This document shows, piece by piece, positions 51,299 through 60,388 of a DNA stretch of 64,000 nt; the first letter of the stretch is position 1; each line of letters begins with the position of its first letter. The notes below the pieces were generated by a model. The model was not told where the DNA came from and did no database searches. It was given only the letters and a program-made list of their open reading frames with translations. The position numbers were made by a program, and so were the translations under genes. The stretch covers positions 124,001 to 188,000 of the forward strand of contig NZ_LMFZ01000005.1 in assembly GCF_001427305.1 (NCBI RefSeq), given 5' to 3'. The DNA comes from Duganella sp. Root1480D1. Its GTDB lineage: Bacteria > Pseudomonadota > Gammaproteobacteria > Burkholderiales > Burkholderiaceae_D.

Positions 51299-52510
51299 TC
51301 ATGCTGCCATTACGCCGGTCGACTGGCCTTTGGAGTCCGAGTCGGCATCGGGACGCTCTTCATGCTTGGGCGAAGGCCACAGGCCCGCAGGACGGCTTAG
51401 CATGGTCCCTACCAGCGCGGTGCCGAACAAGCCCTGGCGCAGGACTTCCGCTTCAAGGATCACCTGGCCGAACAGCTTTTGCTGCAACGGCTCTACGGTA
51501 TGACGCAGGATTTCAGGCAGCGCCGCCAACAATACCCCGCCAAGCACGACACCGGGGATATGTCCAATGCCGCCCACCACGACCATCGCCAGCACCACGA
51601 TCGATTCCATCAGGGAGAACGACTCAGGCGACACGAAACCCTGGAACGAGGCGAACATCGCGCCCGACACGCCGCCGAAAGTCGCGCCCATCGAGAATGC
51701 CAGCAACTTCACGTTGCGGGTATTGATGCCCATTGCCTTGGCCGCAATTTCGTCTTCGCGGATCGCCACCCAGGCGCGTCCCAGGCGGGAGTGCTGCAGG
51801 CGCGAAGTGACGAATACGGTCGCGATGGTCAGCAACAGGAACAGGAAATAGTAGGCGTTCACGGAAGGCATGGAGAAGCTGCCAATGAACACGGTGGCGC
51901 GCGATCCGGGTTCGCCGGCCAGGTTCACGCCAAACACGCGAATCGGGTCGATCATATTGATGCCCTGCGGACCGTTGGTGATATTGACCGGGTCGTTCAG
52001 GTTGTTCATGAAGATGCGGATGATCTCACCAAAACCCAGCGTCACAATGGCCAGGTAGTCGCCGCGCAGCTTGAGAGTCGGTGCGCCCAGGAGCGCACCA
52101 AATACCCCTGCCAGCGCGGCGGCCATGGGCACAATCACCCATACCGACAAGTGGATGCCATTGGTGCGGATATCCTCACCCAGCATGGATGCCAGCGCTT
52201 CGCCAACCGCGGGATTCATGTTGATGAGCGATTCCAGCACCGTCGCAAACTGCGGCGATGCCAGCAAGGCGGTCAGGTAAGCTCCGATCGCGTAGAACGC
52301 GATATAGCCCAGGTCCAGCAATCCGGCAAAGCCCACCACGATGTTCAAGCCGACGGCCAGCATGATGTACAGCAGCGCCATGTCCGCGATGCGCACCCAC
52401 GAGTTGCCAAACGGGGCCGCGGCGAACGGGAAGATGACCAGCGCCGCCATCAGCAGCGCCATGCTGATGTAGGCCTGCTTGGGATTTTTTTGCATGTCGA
52501 ATTTCAGCAT
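51299..52510 (-). CDS. livM: Branched-chain amino acid ABC importer permease LivM
   Basis: 403 residues, about ten membrane helices: LLYIMLAVGLNIVVGFAGLLDLGYIAFYAIGAYL is the conserved core; the EAA loop is GRAWVAIREDEIAAKAMGIN. The C-terminal region carries a cytoplasmic tail (SPKHEERPDADSDSKGQ) that is longer than usual. The ATG at 52510 sits 13 nt after livH. Confidence 0.94.
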   Translation of the reverse strand: MLKFDMQKNPKQAYISMALLMAALVIFPFAAAPFGNSWVRIADMALLYIMLAVGLNIVVGFAGLLDLGYIAFYAIGAYLTALLASPQFATVLESLINMNPAVGEALASMLGEDIRTNGIHLSVWVIVPMAAALAGVFGALLGAPTLKLRGDYLAIVTLGFGEIIRIFMNNLNDPVNITNGPQGINMIDPIRVFGVNLAGEPGSRATVFIGSFSMPSVNAYYFLFLLLTIATVFVTSRLQHSRLGRAWVAIREDEIAAKAMGINTRNVKLLAFSMGATFGGVSGAMFASFQGFVSPESFSLMESIVVLAMVVVGGIGHIPGVVLGGVLLAALPEILRHTVEPLQQKLFGQVILEAEVLRQGLFGTALVGTMLSRPAGLWPSPKHEERPDADSDSKGQSTGVMAA

Positions 52511-52523
52511 TGTCTTCTCCTGG

Positions 52524-53453
52524 TCAGGCGCGGTCGGCCACACGTTCACCCATGATGCCGGACGGACGCACCGTCAGTACCAGGATCAGGACCACGAAGG
52601 CAAAGATGTCCTGGTAGTGCGAGCCGAGCAAGCCGCCAGTCCAGTCGCCAATGTAGCCGGCGCCCATGGATTCAATAATACCCAGCACGAGCCCGCCGAT
52701 CATGGCGCCGTAGATATTGCCGATACCGCCCAGCACAGCGGCGCAAAACGCTTTCAGGCCAGGCATGAAGCCCATGGCGAAGCCGATGGATGCATAGTTG
52801 GCGCCCCACATGACGCCTGCAACGGCGGCCAGCGCCGCGCCGATGGCAAACGTCGACACAATCACGCGATTGGAATCGACGCCCATCAAGCCCGCTACCC
52901 GCGGATTTTCAGCGACGGCACGCATGGCGCGTCCCATCCGGGTCTTTTCGACCAGCATGACCAGGCCAAACATCGACACGGCGGCCAGCACCAGCAGCAA
53001 GACCTGGGTCACGGTGATGACGGCGCCGCTGATCATGATCGGTTCGGTTGGCAGCAGCTGCGGGAATGGCAGGGGATTGCGTCCCCAGTGCTTCATCGCG
53101 AAGGTTTGCAGCAGGATGGAAACGCCAATGGCGGTAATCAAGGGAGCGAGGCGCGGCGCATTGCGCAGGCGGCGATACGCGACACGCTCGATCAGGATGT
53201 TCACGATCATGCAGGCCGGGATGGCGCCGATAATGGCGATGCCCAATTGCAGATAGCCCGGCAAGCCCGGCGCGTATACGCCCAACAAATTCAGGATGGA
53301 GAGGCCGATCATCGCGCCAATCATCAGCACGTCGCCGTGGGCGAAGTTAATCAGGTTCAGCACGCCGTACACCATCGTATAACCGAGGGCGACCAGCGCA
53401 TACATACTGCCCAGCACCAGGCCGTTAAGAATTTGTTGGATAAAAGTATCCAT
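52524..53453 (-). CDS. livH: Branched-chain amino acid ABC importer permease LivH
   Basis: 309 residues, eight or more helices. MDTFIQQILNGLVLGSMYALVALGYTMVYGVLNLINFAHG is the conserved start; the EAA-type loop (GRAMRAVAENPRVAGLMGVD) follows. First gene of livHMGF; no livJ/livK binding protein is encoded in the window, so it is either elsewhere or shared. Confidence 0.95.
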   Translation of the reverse strand: MDTFIQQILNGLVLGSMYALVALGYTMVYGVLNLINFAHGDVLMIGAMIGLSILNLLGVYAPGLPGYLQLGIAIIGAIPACMIVNILIERVAYRRLRNAPRLAPLITAIGVSILLQTFAMKHWGRNPLPFPQLLPTEPIMISGAVITVTQVLLLVLAAVSMFGLVMLVEKTRMGRAMRAVAENPRVAGLMGVDSNRVIVSTFAIGAALAAVAGVMWGANYASIGFAMGFMPGLKAFCAAVLGGIGNIYGAMIGGLVLGIIESMGAGYIGDWTGGLLGSHYQDIFAFVVLILVLTVRPSGIMGERVADRA

Positions 53454-53475
53454 CGAGTATGCCCTTAAGAACTAT

Positions 53476-53510
53476 AAAAAACGGCACCCAAGGTTGCCCT
53501 CGTGGTGCCG
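53476..53510 (-). terminator. Terminator after ispH
   Basis: On the minus strand CGGCACC (53510-53504 side) pairs with GGTGCCG (53488-53482) over a 15-nt loop, followed by a run of six T residues (53481-53476). It lies between ispH and livH, both on the minus strand, so it separates the two operons. Confidence 0.75.
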
Positions 53511-53585
53511 CCGTTTGGAAGCGTTCGCCATAATAGCGAGGTTTCCGGAAAACTAATCGTGGAAAATCCACGTTTTACCAAATTA

Positions 53586-54536
53586 TTACTGGACGTCGTT
53601 GTTTTTTCCGCCATCCAGGCCTTTGGGCAGCGGGAAAGTCACCGCCTCCTCCACGCCTTCCAGGGTTCGCACGCTCTTTGCGCCCAGTTCTTTCAAGCGG
53701 TTGATGACCGCGTCGACCAGCACTTCCGGCGCCGAGGCACCGGCAGTAACGCCCACACGCAGCTTGCCTTCCAGCCAGGCCGGATTGATCTGGGAAGCGT
53801 TGTCCACCATATAGGCCGGGGTGCCCTTCTTCTGCGCCACTTCGCGCAGGCGGTTCGAATTGGAGCTGTTTGGCGAACCGACGACAATCACGACTTCCAC
53901 CTGCGGCGCCATGAATTTCACGGCTTCCTGGCGGTTGGTGGTGGCGTAGCAGATGTCGCCTTTTTTCGGCTCAATAATATTCGGGTATTTTGCCTTCAGG
54001 GCTTCGATGATTTGTGCCGTATCATCCACGGAAAGCGTCGTTTGCGACACATAGGCCACCTGGTCCGGATTCTTGACCTGCAGGCCGGCCACATCCTCCA
54101 CCGTTTCGACCAGGTACATGCCCTCGTCGGTCTGGCCCATGGTGCCCTCGACTTCGGGGTGGCCGTCATGGCCGATCATGATGATCTCGCAGCCCTGCTT
54201 GCGCATTTTGGCCACTTCCACGTGGACCTTGGTCACCAGCGGGCAGGTGGCGTCGAAGATCGACAGGCCGCGCGCTTCCGCTTCGGCACGCACGGCTTTC
54301 GACACACCATGAGCGGAGAACACCAGGGTGTTGCCGGCCGGGACATCGTCCAGTTCTTCGATGAAGATGGCGCCCTTGGCGCGCAGGTCTTCCACCACAT
54401 AGGCGTTGTGCACGATTTCGTGGCGCACGTAGATCGGCGCACCGAACTGCTGCAGCGCGCGCTCGACGATCTCGATGGCACGGTCAACACCGGCGCAGAA
54501 GCCGCGCGGCTGGGCGAGGAGGATTTCTTTGTCCAT
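53586..54536 (-). CDS. ispH: 4-Hydroxy-3-methylbut-2-enyl diphosphate reductase
   Basis: 316 residues. The final enzyme of the MEP pathway, an iron-sulfur protein producing IPP and DMAPP. The three cluster cysteines are visible: [11 protein letters not shown] (C14), [10 protein letters not shown] and [11 protein letters not shown]. Conserved EIVHN and SSNSNRL motifs contact substrate. Six nt after fkpB, as in E. coli fkpB-ispH. Confidence 0.97.
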   Translation of the reverse strand: MDKEILLAQPRGFCAGVDRAIEIVERALQQFGAPIYVRHEIVHNAYVVEDLRAKGAIFIEELDDVPAGNTLVFSAHGVSKAVRAEAEARGLSIFDATCPLVTKVHVEVAKMRKQGCEIIMIGHDGHPEVEGTMGQTDEGMYLVETVEDVAGLQVKNPDQVAYVSQTTLSVDDTAQIIEALKAKYPNIIEPKKGDICYATTNRQEAVKFMAPQVEVVIVVGSPNSSNSNRLREVAQKKGTPAYMVDNASQINPAWLEGKLRVGVTAGASAPEVLVDAVINRLKELGAKSVRTLEGVEEAVTFPLPKGLDGGKNNDVQ

Positions 54537-54542
54537 GTTCTT

Positions 54543-54986
54543 TTACAGCACAGAGATAAGGTTCACTTCAAACTTCACCGGCTGGCCGGCCAGCGGGTGG
54601 TTGAAGTCGAAGATGGCAACATCGTCGCGCAGTTCGCGCAGCACGCCTGCGAAGCGGCCGCCATTTGGCGCGTTGAAGTCGACCAGGTCGCCGACCTTGT
54701 ATTCATTGTCCGGATCGGAGTTTTCATCCAGGGTCGCACGCGTCACGGCCTGCACCAGGTCCGGGTTGCGCGGGCCGAAGGCTTCGCCCGGCGCCAGTTC
54801 GAACACCTTGTGCGTGCCTTCCGGCAGGCCGATCAGCAGCGCTTCCAGGTTCGGCGCCAACTGGCCCTGGCCCAGCATCAAGGTGGCTGGATTGCCTTCG
54901 AAGGTGGAAACGATATTGGTGCCATCCATGGAGGCGAGACGGTATTGCAGGGTGAGGTAAGCCGAAGCGGTGACAACGTTAGACAT
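54543..54986 (-). CDS. fkpB: FKBP-type peptidyl-prolyl isomerase (SlpA/FkpB)
   Basis: 147 residues. SlyD-like FKBP with a chaperone flap: ASAYLTLQYRLASMDGTNIVSTFEGNPATLMLGQGQLAPNLE gives the FK506-binding start, then VGDLVDFNAPNGGRFAGVL (flap) and FDFNHPLAGQPVKFEV at the end. It assists protein folding. The ATG at 54986 gives the family length; ribosome site weak. Operon with ispH. Confidence 0.93.
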   Translation of the reverse strand: MSNVVTASAYLTLQYRLASMDGTNIVSTFEGNPATLMLGQGQLAPNLEALLIGLPEGTHKVFELAPGEAFGPRNPDLVQAVTRATLDENSDPDNEYKVGDLVDFNAPNGGRFAGVLRELRDDVAIFDFNHPLAGQPVKFEVNLISVL

Positions 54987-55132
54987 GGAAACAACTCTGG
55001 TGACGGGCAAACCTCTATTGTAAGCCATCGGGCTGCGCACGGCGCGGCGGTCGGTCCTTGACCTGAGCAAAACCTGACCCAGCGCAAATGGCGCTCCCCT
55101 GCCGGGCCAGATAATGGGCGACGGAGGTGACT

Positions 55133-55807
55133 ATGGCAATTTCAGACTGGCCCGAACAGCTGCGCCCACGCGAGCGATTGTTAAAAGCGGGGCCGCAAGC
55201 CCTGTCCGACGCCGAACTGCTGGCAATCTTCCTGCGGGTAGGCATTCCCGGCAAGGACGCCGTCGCGCTGGCGACCGACCTGCTGGGGCGTTTCGGCTCC
55301 CTGCGCACCCTGATCCATGCCAGCCGCGCCGATTTCACGGCGCTGCCGGGGCTGGGCGCCGCCAAGTATGCCCAGCTCCAGGCCGTTATCGAACTGGCAC
55401 GCCGCGCGATTGCGGAGGAAATGACGGCAGGCGAAGAGCTCTCTTCGCCGCACGCGGTGAAGGACTTCCTGCGCCTGTCATTGGCCGGGCAGCCTTATGA
55501 ATCCTTCCATGTCCTGTTCCTGGATGTGAAAAACCGGCTGATCGAAGCATGCGAATTGTTTCGCGGCACGCTCACCCATACCAGCGTTTATCCGCGTGAA
55601 GTGGTGCGCGAGGCGCTGGCGCGCAATGCCGCCGCCGTCATGCTGGCCCATAACCACCCGTCCGGATCGCCTGCGCCAAGCGAGTCGGATGTGCTACTGA
55701 CAAGGGCGTTGGTCCAGGCCCTGGCCCTGGTGGATATACGGATCCTGGACCATTTTGTGGTGGCAGGACACCAGGTGCATTCCTTCGCGGAACATGGTCA
55801 AATCTAA
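55133..55807 (+). CDS. radC: RadC-family JAB/MPN-domain protein
   Basis: 224 residues. A helix-hairpin-helix ([19 protein letters not shown]) is followed by a JAMM-type metal motif ([14 protein letters not shown]) near residues 173-186. RadC was once linked to DNA repair but its role is unsettled. The ATG at 55133 has GGAGG at 55123-55127; a GTG at 55127 is weaker. Its neighbour is rpmB as in E. coli, so this is the chromosomal rather than the plasmid/prophage RadC. Confidence 0.95.
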   Translation: MAISDWPEQLRPRERLLKAGPQALSDAELLAIFLRVGIPGKDAVALATDLLGRFGSLRTLIHASRADFTALPGLGAAKYAQLQAVIELARRAIAEEMTAGEELSSPHAVKDFLRLSLAGQPYESFHVLFLDVKNRLIEACELFRGTLTHTSVYPREVVREALARNAAAVMLAHNHPSGSPAPSESDVLLTRALVQALALVDIRILDHFVVAGHQVHSFAEHGQI

Positions 55808-55855
55808 TTGTTAAATTCCGATTTTAACTGTGACACAATTGTTTTTCGCAAGTGC

Positions 55856-55884
55856 TTGAAAATCTTGGGAAATTTCCATATACT
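55856..55884 (+). promoter_or_regulatory. Promoter of rpmBG
   Basis: TTGAAA (55856-55861), 17-bp spacer, TATACT (55879-55884), near consensus. AAGGAG before the rpmB ATG. Confidence 0.85.
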
Positions 55885-55924
55885 CTTGTTTTTCCAATTT
55901 CGGAAGTAATTCAAGGAGTGTGCC

Positions 55925-56161
55925 ATGGCACGTGTTTGCCAAGTAACTGGGAAGAAGCCGATGGTCGGCAACAATGTTTCCCACGCAAACAACAAAACCA
56001 AGCGTCGTTTCCTGCCAAACCTGCAGAACCGTCGTATTTTTGTTGAATCTGAAAACCGCTGGGTCTCCCTGCGTCTGTCTAACGCCGGTCTGCGCGTGAT
56101 CGACAAGGTCGGCATCGACGCCGTCCTGGCCGACATGCGTGCACGTGGCGAGAAAGTTTAA
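55925..56161 (+). CDS. rpmB: Ribosomal protein bL28
   Basis: 78 residues, standard length. [29 protein letters not shown] is the family start. Part of the large ribosomal subunit. Followed 14 nt later by rpmG; both have strongly optimised codons. Confidence 0.98.
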   Translation: MARVCQVTGKKPMVGNNVSHANNKTKRRFLPNLQNRRIFVESENRWVSLRLSNAGLRVIDKVGIDAVLADMRARGEKV

Positions 56162-56175
56162 TAGGGAGCTGAATC

Positions 56176-56343
56176 ATGGCAAAAACTGGCCGCGACAAGA
56201 TCAAGCTGGAATCGACCGCTGGTACTGGTCACTTCTACACCACGACCAAAAACAAGCGCACCATGCCTTCCAAAATGGAAATCATGAAGTTCGATCCTAA
56301 AGCACGCAAGCACGTGATGTACAAGGAAACCAAGATCAAGTAA
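56176..56343 (+). CDS. rpmG: Ribosomal protein bL33
   Basis: 55 residues: [20 protein letters not shown] at the start and [11 protein letters not shown] at the end, the normal length and sequence type. A ribosome site (GGGAGC, 56164-56169) precedes the ATG. Second gene of rpmBG, ended by a strong terminator. Confidence 0.97.
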   Translation: MAKTGRDKIKLESTAGTGHFYTTTKNKRTMPSKMEIMKFDPKARKHVMYKETKIK

Positions 56344-56360
56344 TCGATCTCGGTTCGAAC

Positions 56361-56389
56361 AAAAAACCGCCCCCCGGGGCGGTTTTTTT
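56361..56389 (+). terminator. Rho-independent terminator of rpmBG
   Basis: ACCGCC / GGCGGT stem (56366-56372 with 5677-side at 56377-56383) with a C-rich loop, preceded by an A run and followed by seven T residues. The A run also makes it a possible terminator for the convergent secreted-protein gene, whose stop overlaps the T run. Confidence 0.9.
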
Positions 56390-56867
56390 ATTGGCAGCCG
56401 CCTTCCGTCTGCAGTTGCAGGCGTTTGCCCGCGTGGATGGCCTTCACCTTACCGTCTTGCATCATGTAGCGGATGGCCAGCTCACGGTCGCCCGTTTCCA
56501 CCATCAGCCAGTCGGCATGTTCACGATGCGGCTTTACCGCGTCGCCATATACGCGCAGCAGCTTGGATGCAGGATCGCCAATGCGCACGCCACGTTCCGT
56601 GCTGTAGCCCCCGTTGACATCCACCCGCACCACCACCTTCTTGATAAAGGTCACTTCCAGGCTCGGAAAGCGCTTCGAGCGCACCACACGGCAGGTTTTG
56701 TCGTCACGGTATACCGTTTCTTCGCCCAGTCCGCCAAAAGTCTTGCCCAGGTTCTCATAGCGGGCACCAACCTTGTATGGTCCCAGCCCTTCCGGTTTGA
56801 TGACCCAGCTCGCCGCCTGTGCCCCGCCCGCCAGCAGCATAGCCGCAAGTCCTAACCACAATTTCAC
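56388..56867 (-). CDS. Small secreted protein of unknown function
   Basis: 159 residues. The GTG at 56867 gives MKLWLGLAAMLLAGGAQA, a clean signal peptide, with GGGGG just upstream; a TTG at 56879 is an alternative. The mature part (SWVIKPEGLGPYKVGARYENLGKTFGG) is a compact domain with two cysteines (KTCRV and the C-terminal GGCQ). I do not recognise a named family. Ends over the rpmG terminator. Divergent from the next gene. Confidence 0.65.
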   Translation of the reverse strand: MKLWLGLAAMLLAGGAQAASWVIKPEGLGPYKVGARYENLGKTFGGLGEETVYRDDKTCRVVRSKRFPSLEVTFIKKVVVRVDVNGGYSTERGVRIGDPASKLLRVYGDAVKPHREHADWLMVETGDRELAIRYMMQDGKVKAIHAGKRLQLQTEGGCQ

Positions 56868-56983
56868 AATCGCCCCCAAAAGATTTTATTGATTCATGGC
56901 AACAGCATACTCTTGATCTGAAAGCGACGCCACACCGTAGCAACGGCATCCCGTGCTGAAGCATCGACATCCAACAAGGATCG

Positions 56984-57679
56984 ATTTACAAACCAGCGCA
57001 AAAACACTATCTTTCCGCCATAAAAATAATTGCATTCCTCGCCTCGAGCTTATTCGCCCTGCCCTCCTTTGCACAAGCTACCCTGGTGCGTCCAGGCTAC
57101 GTCGCCAGCCAATGCCGGAAACCCATATGGCCGCGGCGCGATATGGAGCTGGAACATGAAGGCGGTGTCCAGGTAGCCGTCAAGGTCGGCGCCGACGGCA
57201 AAGTCATCAAGACGGCCGTCCAACTCTCTTCCGGCTTTCCAAATCTCGACGACGCCGCAGAGGCCGGGCTAAAGAATTGCATCTTCAAGCCCGGCACCGT
57301 CAATCAACAAGCTGCCGCCATGTGGACGACGGTCTTTTATTCTTGGACGGCATCGGAATCCGGCGCTTTGGGCAATGAGTGGCGAAAAATATTGCGCACG
57401 GCGGAAGAAGGCAATGCGGCAGCCCTGTACATGTTCGCCATGCTGCAGCTTGGTGTGAAGGAAACCAGGGAGAACGGCATGAAAATGCTGAAACTGGTCG
57501 CCGATGCGGGCTTCCCCATGGCGGAATATGAACTCGCCCGGCACTATGAGGGAGGCGAGTGCACGAAGGGCGACCAGGAAGCAGCCGAGCAATGGTATGC
57601 CAAGGCACTAAGCCATGGCGACCCGCTGGCACGCGAACGGGCCCGGCTGCTTCAAAACGCAGCCAACGACACCCCATAA
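56984..57679 (+). CDS. Secreted TonB-C-domain / Sel1-repeat protein with non-standard start
   Basis: The frame runs open from 56960. A typical signal peptide (IKIIAFLASSLFALPSFAQA, residues encoded 57020-57079) lies upstream of the first conventional start, GTG at 57086, so the GTG cannot be right. No ATG, GTG or TTG precedes the signal peptide; ATT at 56984 has AAGGA just before it, or ATA at 57020 could be used. The domain order is a TonB-C-terminal-like energy-transducer fold (VQVAVKVGADGKVIKTAVQLSSGFPNLDDAAEAGL) and then two Sel1-type repeats (AEEGNAAALYMFAMLQLG; AEYELARHYEGGEC). The role is unknown; it may bind partners in the periplasm. A point change of ATG to ATA would equally explain the sequence. 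Confidence 0.6.
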   Translation: MYKPAQKHYLSAIKIIAFLASSLFALPSFAQATLVRPGYVASQCRKPIWPRRDMELEHEGGVQVAVKVGADGKVIKTAVQLSSGFPNLDDAAEAGLKNCIFKPGTVNQQAAAMWTTVFYSWTASESGALGNEWRKILRTAEEGNAAALYMFAMLQLGVKETRENGMKMLKLVADAGFPMAEYELARHYEGGECTKGDQEAAEQWYAKALSHGDPLARERARLLQNAANDTP

Positions 57680-57710
57680 AAAAAACGGCCCTGCATGCAG
57701 GGCCGTTCCT
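57678..57710. terminator. Bidirectional terminator between convergent genes
   Basis: AACGGCCCTG (57684-57693) pairs with CAGGGCCGTT (57698-57707), loop CATG. Read on the minus strand the stem is followed by eight T residues, so it is strongest for the desaturase gene; on the plus strand TCCTTT follows. Confidence 0.85.
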
Positions 57711-57726
57711 TTAATGGCAGCGCCGT

Positions 57727-58923
57727 TTAAGCGTAGCTGCGCAGGCGCATCGAGAATTCTTGCAGGGACTTGATGCCCGACGCTTCCGCGCGCTCGCACC
57801 AGTCTTGCAGTTTTTGCACCAGCTCATCGCGCGAGAAGTGCGAACGCTCCCACAGCATGCCCAGTTCCACGCGCATATTGTGCATGGTTTCCAGAGCCTT
57901 CGAGTGCTGGAACAGCTCCACCAGCTGCTGCTTCTGCGGGGCTTCCAGCTTGGCCGGCTCGCGCTGCAGCAGCTTGCGCGAGGATTTCGGGAAACGTGCA
58001 TTGAGCTGCGACTTGTCCTTCAGCTGCTCCAATTCTTCTTTCCATGCGTGCTTGACGGATTTGGCGTACTTGGCCATCACGTCATAGCGGTTAGCGATTA
58101 CCGATTGCAGGGTTTCGAAGTCGGCCTTCACCTTGGCGGTGTCGAACTTAGGCTTCGGCGGCATCTTCTTCACTTTGGCCATGCCGATCATTTCCATGGC
58201 GCGGATATAGCCCCAGCCGATATCGAACTCATACCACTTGGACGACAGCTTGGCCGAAGTCGCATAGGTATGGTGGTTGTTGTGCAGTTCTTCGCCGCCG
58301 ATGATGATGCCCCAAGGGATGATGTTGGTCGCCGCATCGGAGCAGTCGTAGTTGCGGTAGCCCCACCAGTGGCCAATGCCATTGATGATGCCGGCGGCGG
58401 TCACAGGGATCCACAGCATCTGCACGGCCCACACGGTGATGCCCTTGGCGCCGAACAGGATGAAGTCGATGATCAGCATCAGTGCCACGCCCTGCCAGCT
58501 GAATTTGCTGTACAGGTTCTTTTCGATCCAGTCGTCAGGGGTGCCATGGCCGTACTTTTCCATGGTTTCCTTGTTCCTGGATTCAGCGCGGTACAGCTCC
58601 GCGCCTTGCCAGAACACAGTCTTGATGCCCTTGGTTACCGGGCTATGCGGATCTTCTTCGGTATCGCACTTGGCGTGGTGCTTGCGGTGGATGGCAGCCC
58701 ATTCCTTGGTCACCTGGCCGGTGGTCATCCACAGCCAGAAACGGAAGAAGTGCGAAGGGATCGCGTGCAGTTCCAGCGCACGGTGCGCCTGGTGGCGATG
58801 CAGGAAGATCGTCACGCTGGCGATGGTGATATGGGTCAGGATCAGCGTGACGCCAACCGTCGCCCAGGCACTGAGGCCGGTCACGCCATTGCTGATGAAA
58901 TCGAGAACTGCGCTTAAATCCAT
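57727..58923 (-). CDS. desA: Acyl-CoA/lipid desaturase (DesA type) with C-terminal helical extension
   Basis: 398 residues, integral membrane di-iron desaturase. The three His boxes are H42-RHQAH47, H79-RKHH83 and H214-NNHH218; four membrane helices flank them. It introduces a cis double bond, probably delta-9, into membrane acyl chains. After about residue 265 there is a helical tail (AKVKADFETLQSVIANRYDVMAKY to the C-terminus) found in betaproteobacterial DesA proteins. It ends in a W-C-x-x-A-x-x-S-G-I-x-x-L pattern that recalls the tail of ISL3-type transposases. Terminator at 57678. Confidence 0.9.
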   Translation of the reverse strand: MDLSAVLDFISNGVTGLSAWATVGVTLILTHITIASVTIFLHRHQAHRALELHAIPSHFFRFWLWMTTGQVTKEWAAIHRKHHAKCDTEEDPHSPVTKGIKTVFWQGAELYRAESRNKETMEKYGHGTPDDWIEKNLYSKFSWQGVALMLIIDFILFGAKGITVWAVQMLWIPVTAAGIINGIGHWWGYRNYDCSDAATNIIPWGIIIGGEELHNNHHTYATSAKLSSKWYEFDIGWGYIRAMEMIGMAKVKKMPPKPKFDTAKVKADFETLQSVIANRYDVMAKYAKSVKHAWKEELEQLKDKSQLNARFPKSSRKLLQREPAKLEAPQKQQLVELFQHSKALETMHNMRVELGMLWERSHFSRDELVQKLQDWCERAEASGIKSLQEFSMRLRSYA

Positions 58924-59016
58924 TACAACTCCATTTGAGGTACTCCGAATAGGCGCAATTGTACGCGCATTCGTAGGTGATTTGAGGAAGGTTTTCCCGT
59001 AGGCACTGATTATTTT

Positions 59017-60312
59017 TTAGGCAGACTGCTCCGGCAGAGGGCCCAGCAGGCGAATCTCGCGTTGCGGGAACGGTACAGAAATTCCGTGTTCTTTCAAGGA
59101 CTTCCAGATTGCCCGATTGACATCCGAGGTCACGCCGCCGCGGCCATTTTCCGGATCCTGGATCCAGAACGCCAGTGCCAGCTCCAGGCCATCGGCGCCG
59201 AACGCCTGCAGCATGCCGGATGGCCCTTTGTCGCGCAGCACGCGCGGAACGGTCAGTGCGGCGTCCTCCATCAGCTTGAGCACGAAGTCCACGTCGCTCT
59301 CGTAGCCGACCGTCACGCGCGTGACGATCACCACCGCTGGATTGGTCAGCGAAGAGTTCTGCACCGCGCCGGAGACCAGCATTTCGTTCGGCACGATGGA
59401 TTCCACACCATCGGTCCCCTGCAGCACGGTATAGCGGGTGTTGATCTGCGTGACCTGGCCACTGTATTTGTCGACGGTGATCACGTTGCCGATGGTCAGG
59501 CTGCGGTCCAGCAGGATGATGAAGCCGGATACGTAATTACTGGCGATCTTCTGCAAACCGAGACCGAGGCCGACACCCAGCGCACCGCCAAACACGGACA
59601 GCACGGTCAGGTCGATGCCCACCAGCGACAGGCTGACCAGCACCGCCACCAGGATCAGCACCGCGCGCCCCATGCGCGCGATCACCACGCGCAGGTTGGA
59701 ATGCATGGTGTGCAGGTTCATCAAGCGCTCTTCGAGCGCCGCACCAGCCCACATGGCCAGCAACAACAATACCACCACCGACACTGCCGCCTGCAGGACG
59801 GTGGCGATCGACACCTTGTGCTTGCCGAGCGGGATCAGCGTGTCATCGAGGAAATCGAAGATCTCCTGGTAAAAGCCGGTGATATACAGCACGAAGGCCA
59901 GCCACACCAGGAGCTGGAAGGCCTTCTCGAAATTCTGCATGCCCTCGCCCACCACGCCGCCACGCGCGAACACGCGGCGCAGCAGGTAGAAGCCGAAGCG
60001 GATCACGGCCAGGGAACTGAAAATCGGCAGTGCCAGGTTGAACAGGTTGGTGTGCAGGTGGAAGCGGCCCAGCAGCTTTTGCGAAGCCCACAACAGCACC
60101 ACGACGGCCAGCGGGCCCACCACGCGACCGAAACTCTCCACGCCAAACCGCGCCACGTCAGTGCTGGCAGTACGCGCCTTCACGCCGCGCCACAGGAAGC
60201 GCGACAAGGTCCAGCCCAGCAAGACGGACAGAACGATCGCGCCCGCCTGCCACATCAGGCTCGGATCGCGCAGATCACCCAGAAGATCATTCAGCAAATT
60301 CGCCAACGGCAT
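59017..60312 (-). CDS. MscS-family mechanosensitive channel
   Basis: 431 residues. Five or six N-terminal helices come first, then the MscS pore helix (LTVLSVFGGALGVGLGLGLQKIASNYVSGFIILLDRSLTIG) and the beta domain with VDKYSGQVTQINTRYTVLQGTDGVESIVPNEML. It opens under hypo-osmotic stress. Larger than E. coli MscS because of extra N-terminal helices, as in MscS-like proteins of many bacteria. A palindromic repeat precedes it in the gap to the methyltransferase gene. Confidence 0.93.
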   Translation of the reverse strand: MPLANLLNDLLGDLRDPSLMWQAGAIVLSVLLGWTLSRFLWRGVKARTASTDVARFGVESFGRVVGPLAVVVLLWASQKLLGRFHLHTNLFNLALPIFSSLAVIRFGFYLLRRVFARGGVVGEGMQNFEKAFQLLVWLAFVLYITGFYQEIFDFLDDTLIPLGKHKVSIATVLQAAVSVVVLLLLAMWAGAALEERLMNLHTMHSNLRVVIARMGRAVLILVAVLVSLSLVGIDLTVLSVFGGALGVGLGLGLQKIASNYVSGFIILLDRSLTIGNVITVDKYSGQVTQINTRYTVLQGTDGVESIVPNEMLVSGAVQNSSLTNPAVVIVTRVTVGYESDVDFVLKLMEDAALTVPRVLRDKGPSGMLQAFGADGLELALAFWIQDPENGRGGVTSDVNRAIWKSLKEHGISVPFPQREIRLLGPLPEQSA

Positions 60313-60335
60313 CGTTCGACTTACTCCTTATGGTT

Positions 60336-60383
60336 CAGCCCGTGTCACACCATGGGGTCACACCCCAAGTGTGACACGGGCTG
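60336..60383. repeat. Palindromic intergenic repeat, copy 3 (complete form)
   Basis: Arms CAGCCCGTGTCACAC (60336-60350) and GTGTGACACGGGCTG (60369-60383) are perfect 15-bp complements; the interior has a nested TGGGGT-CAC-ACCCCA inverted repeat. Sequence is the same as copy 1a at 14848 through 35 or more bases. Located between rsmB (ends 60389) and the MscS gene (starts 60312), both minus strand, so it would be transcribed within that unit. Confidence 0.92.
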
Positions 60384-60388
60384 GGCTG

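Noticed and set aside
55133..55807. RadC as a mobile-element or anti-restriction gene
   Set aside because: Its linkage to rpmBG is the standard chromosomal arrangement.
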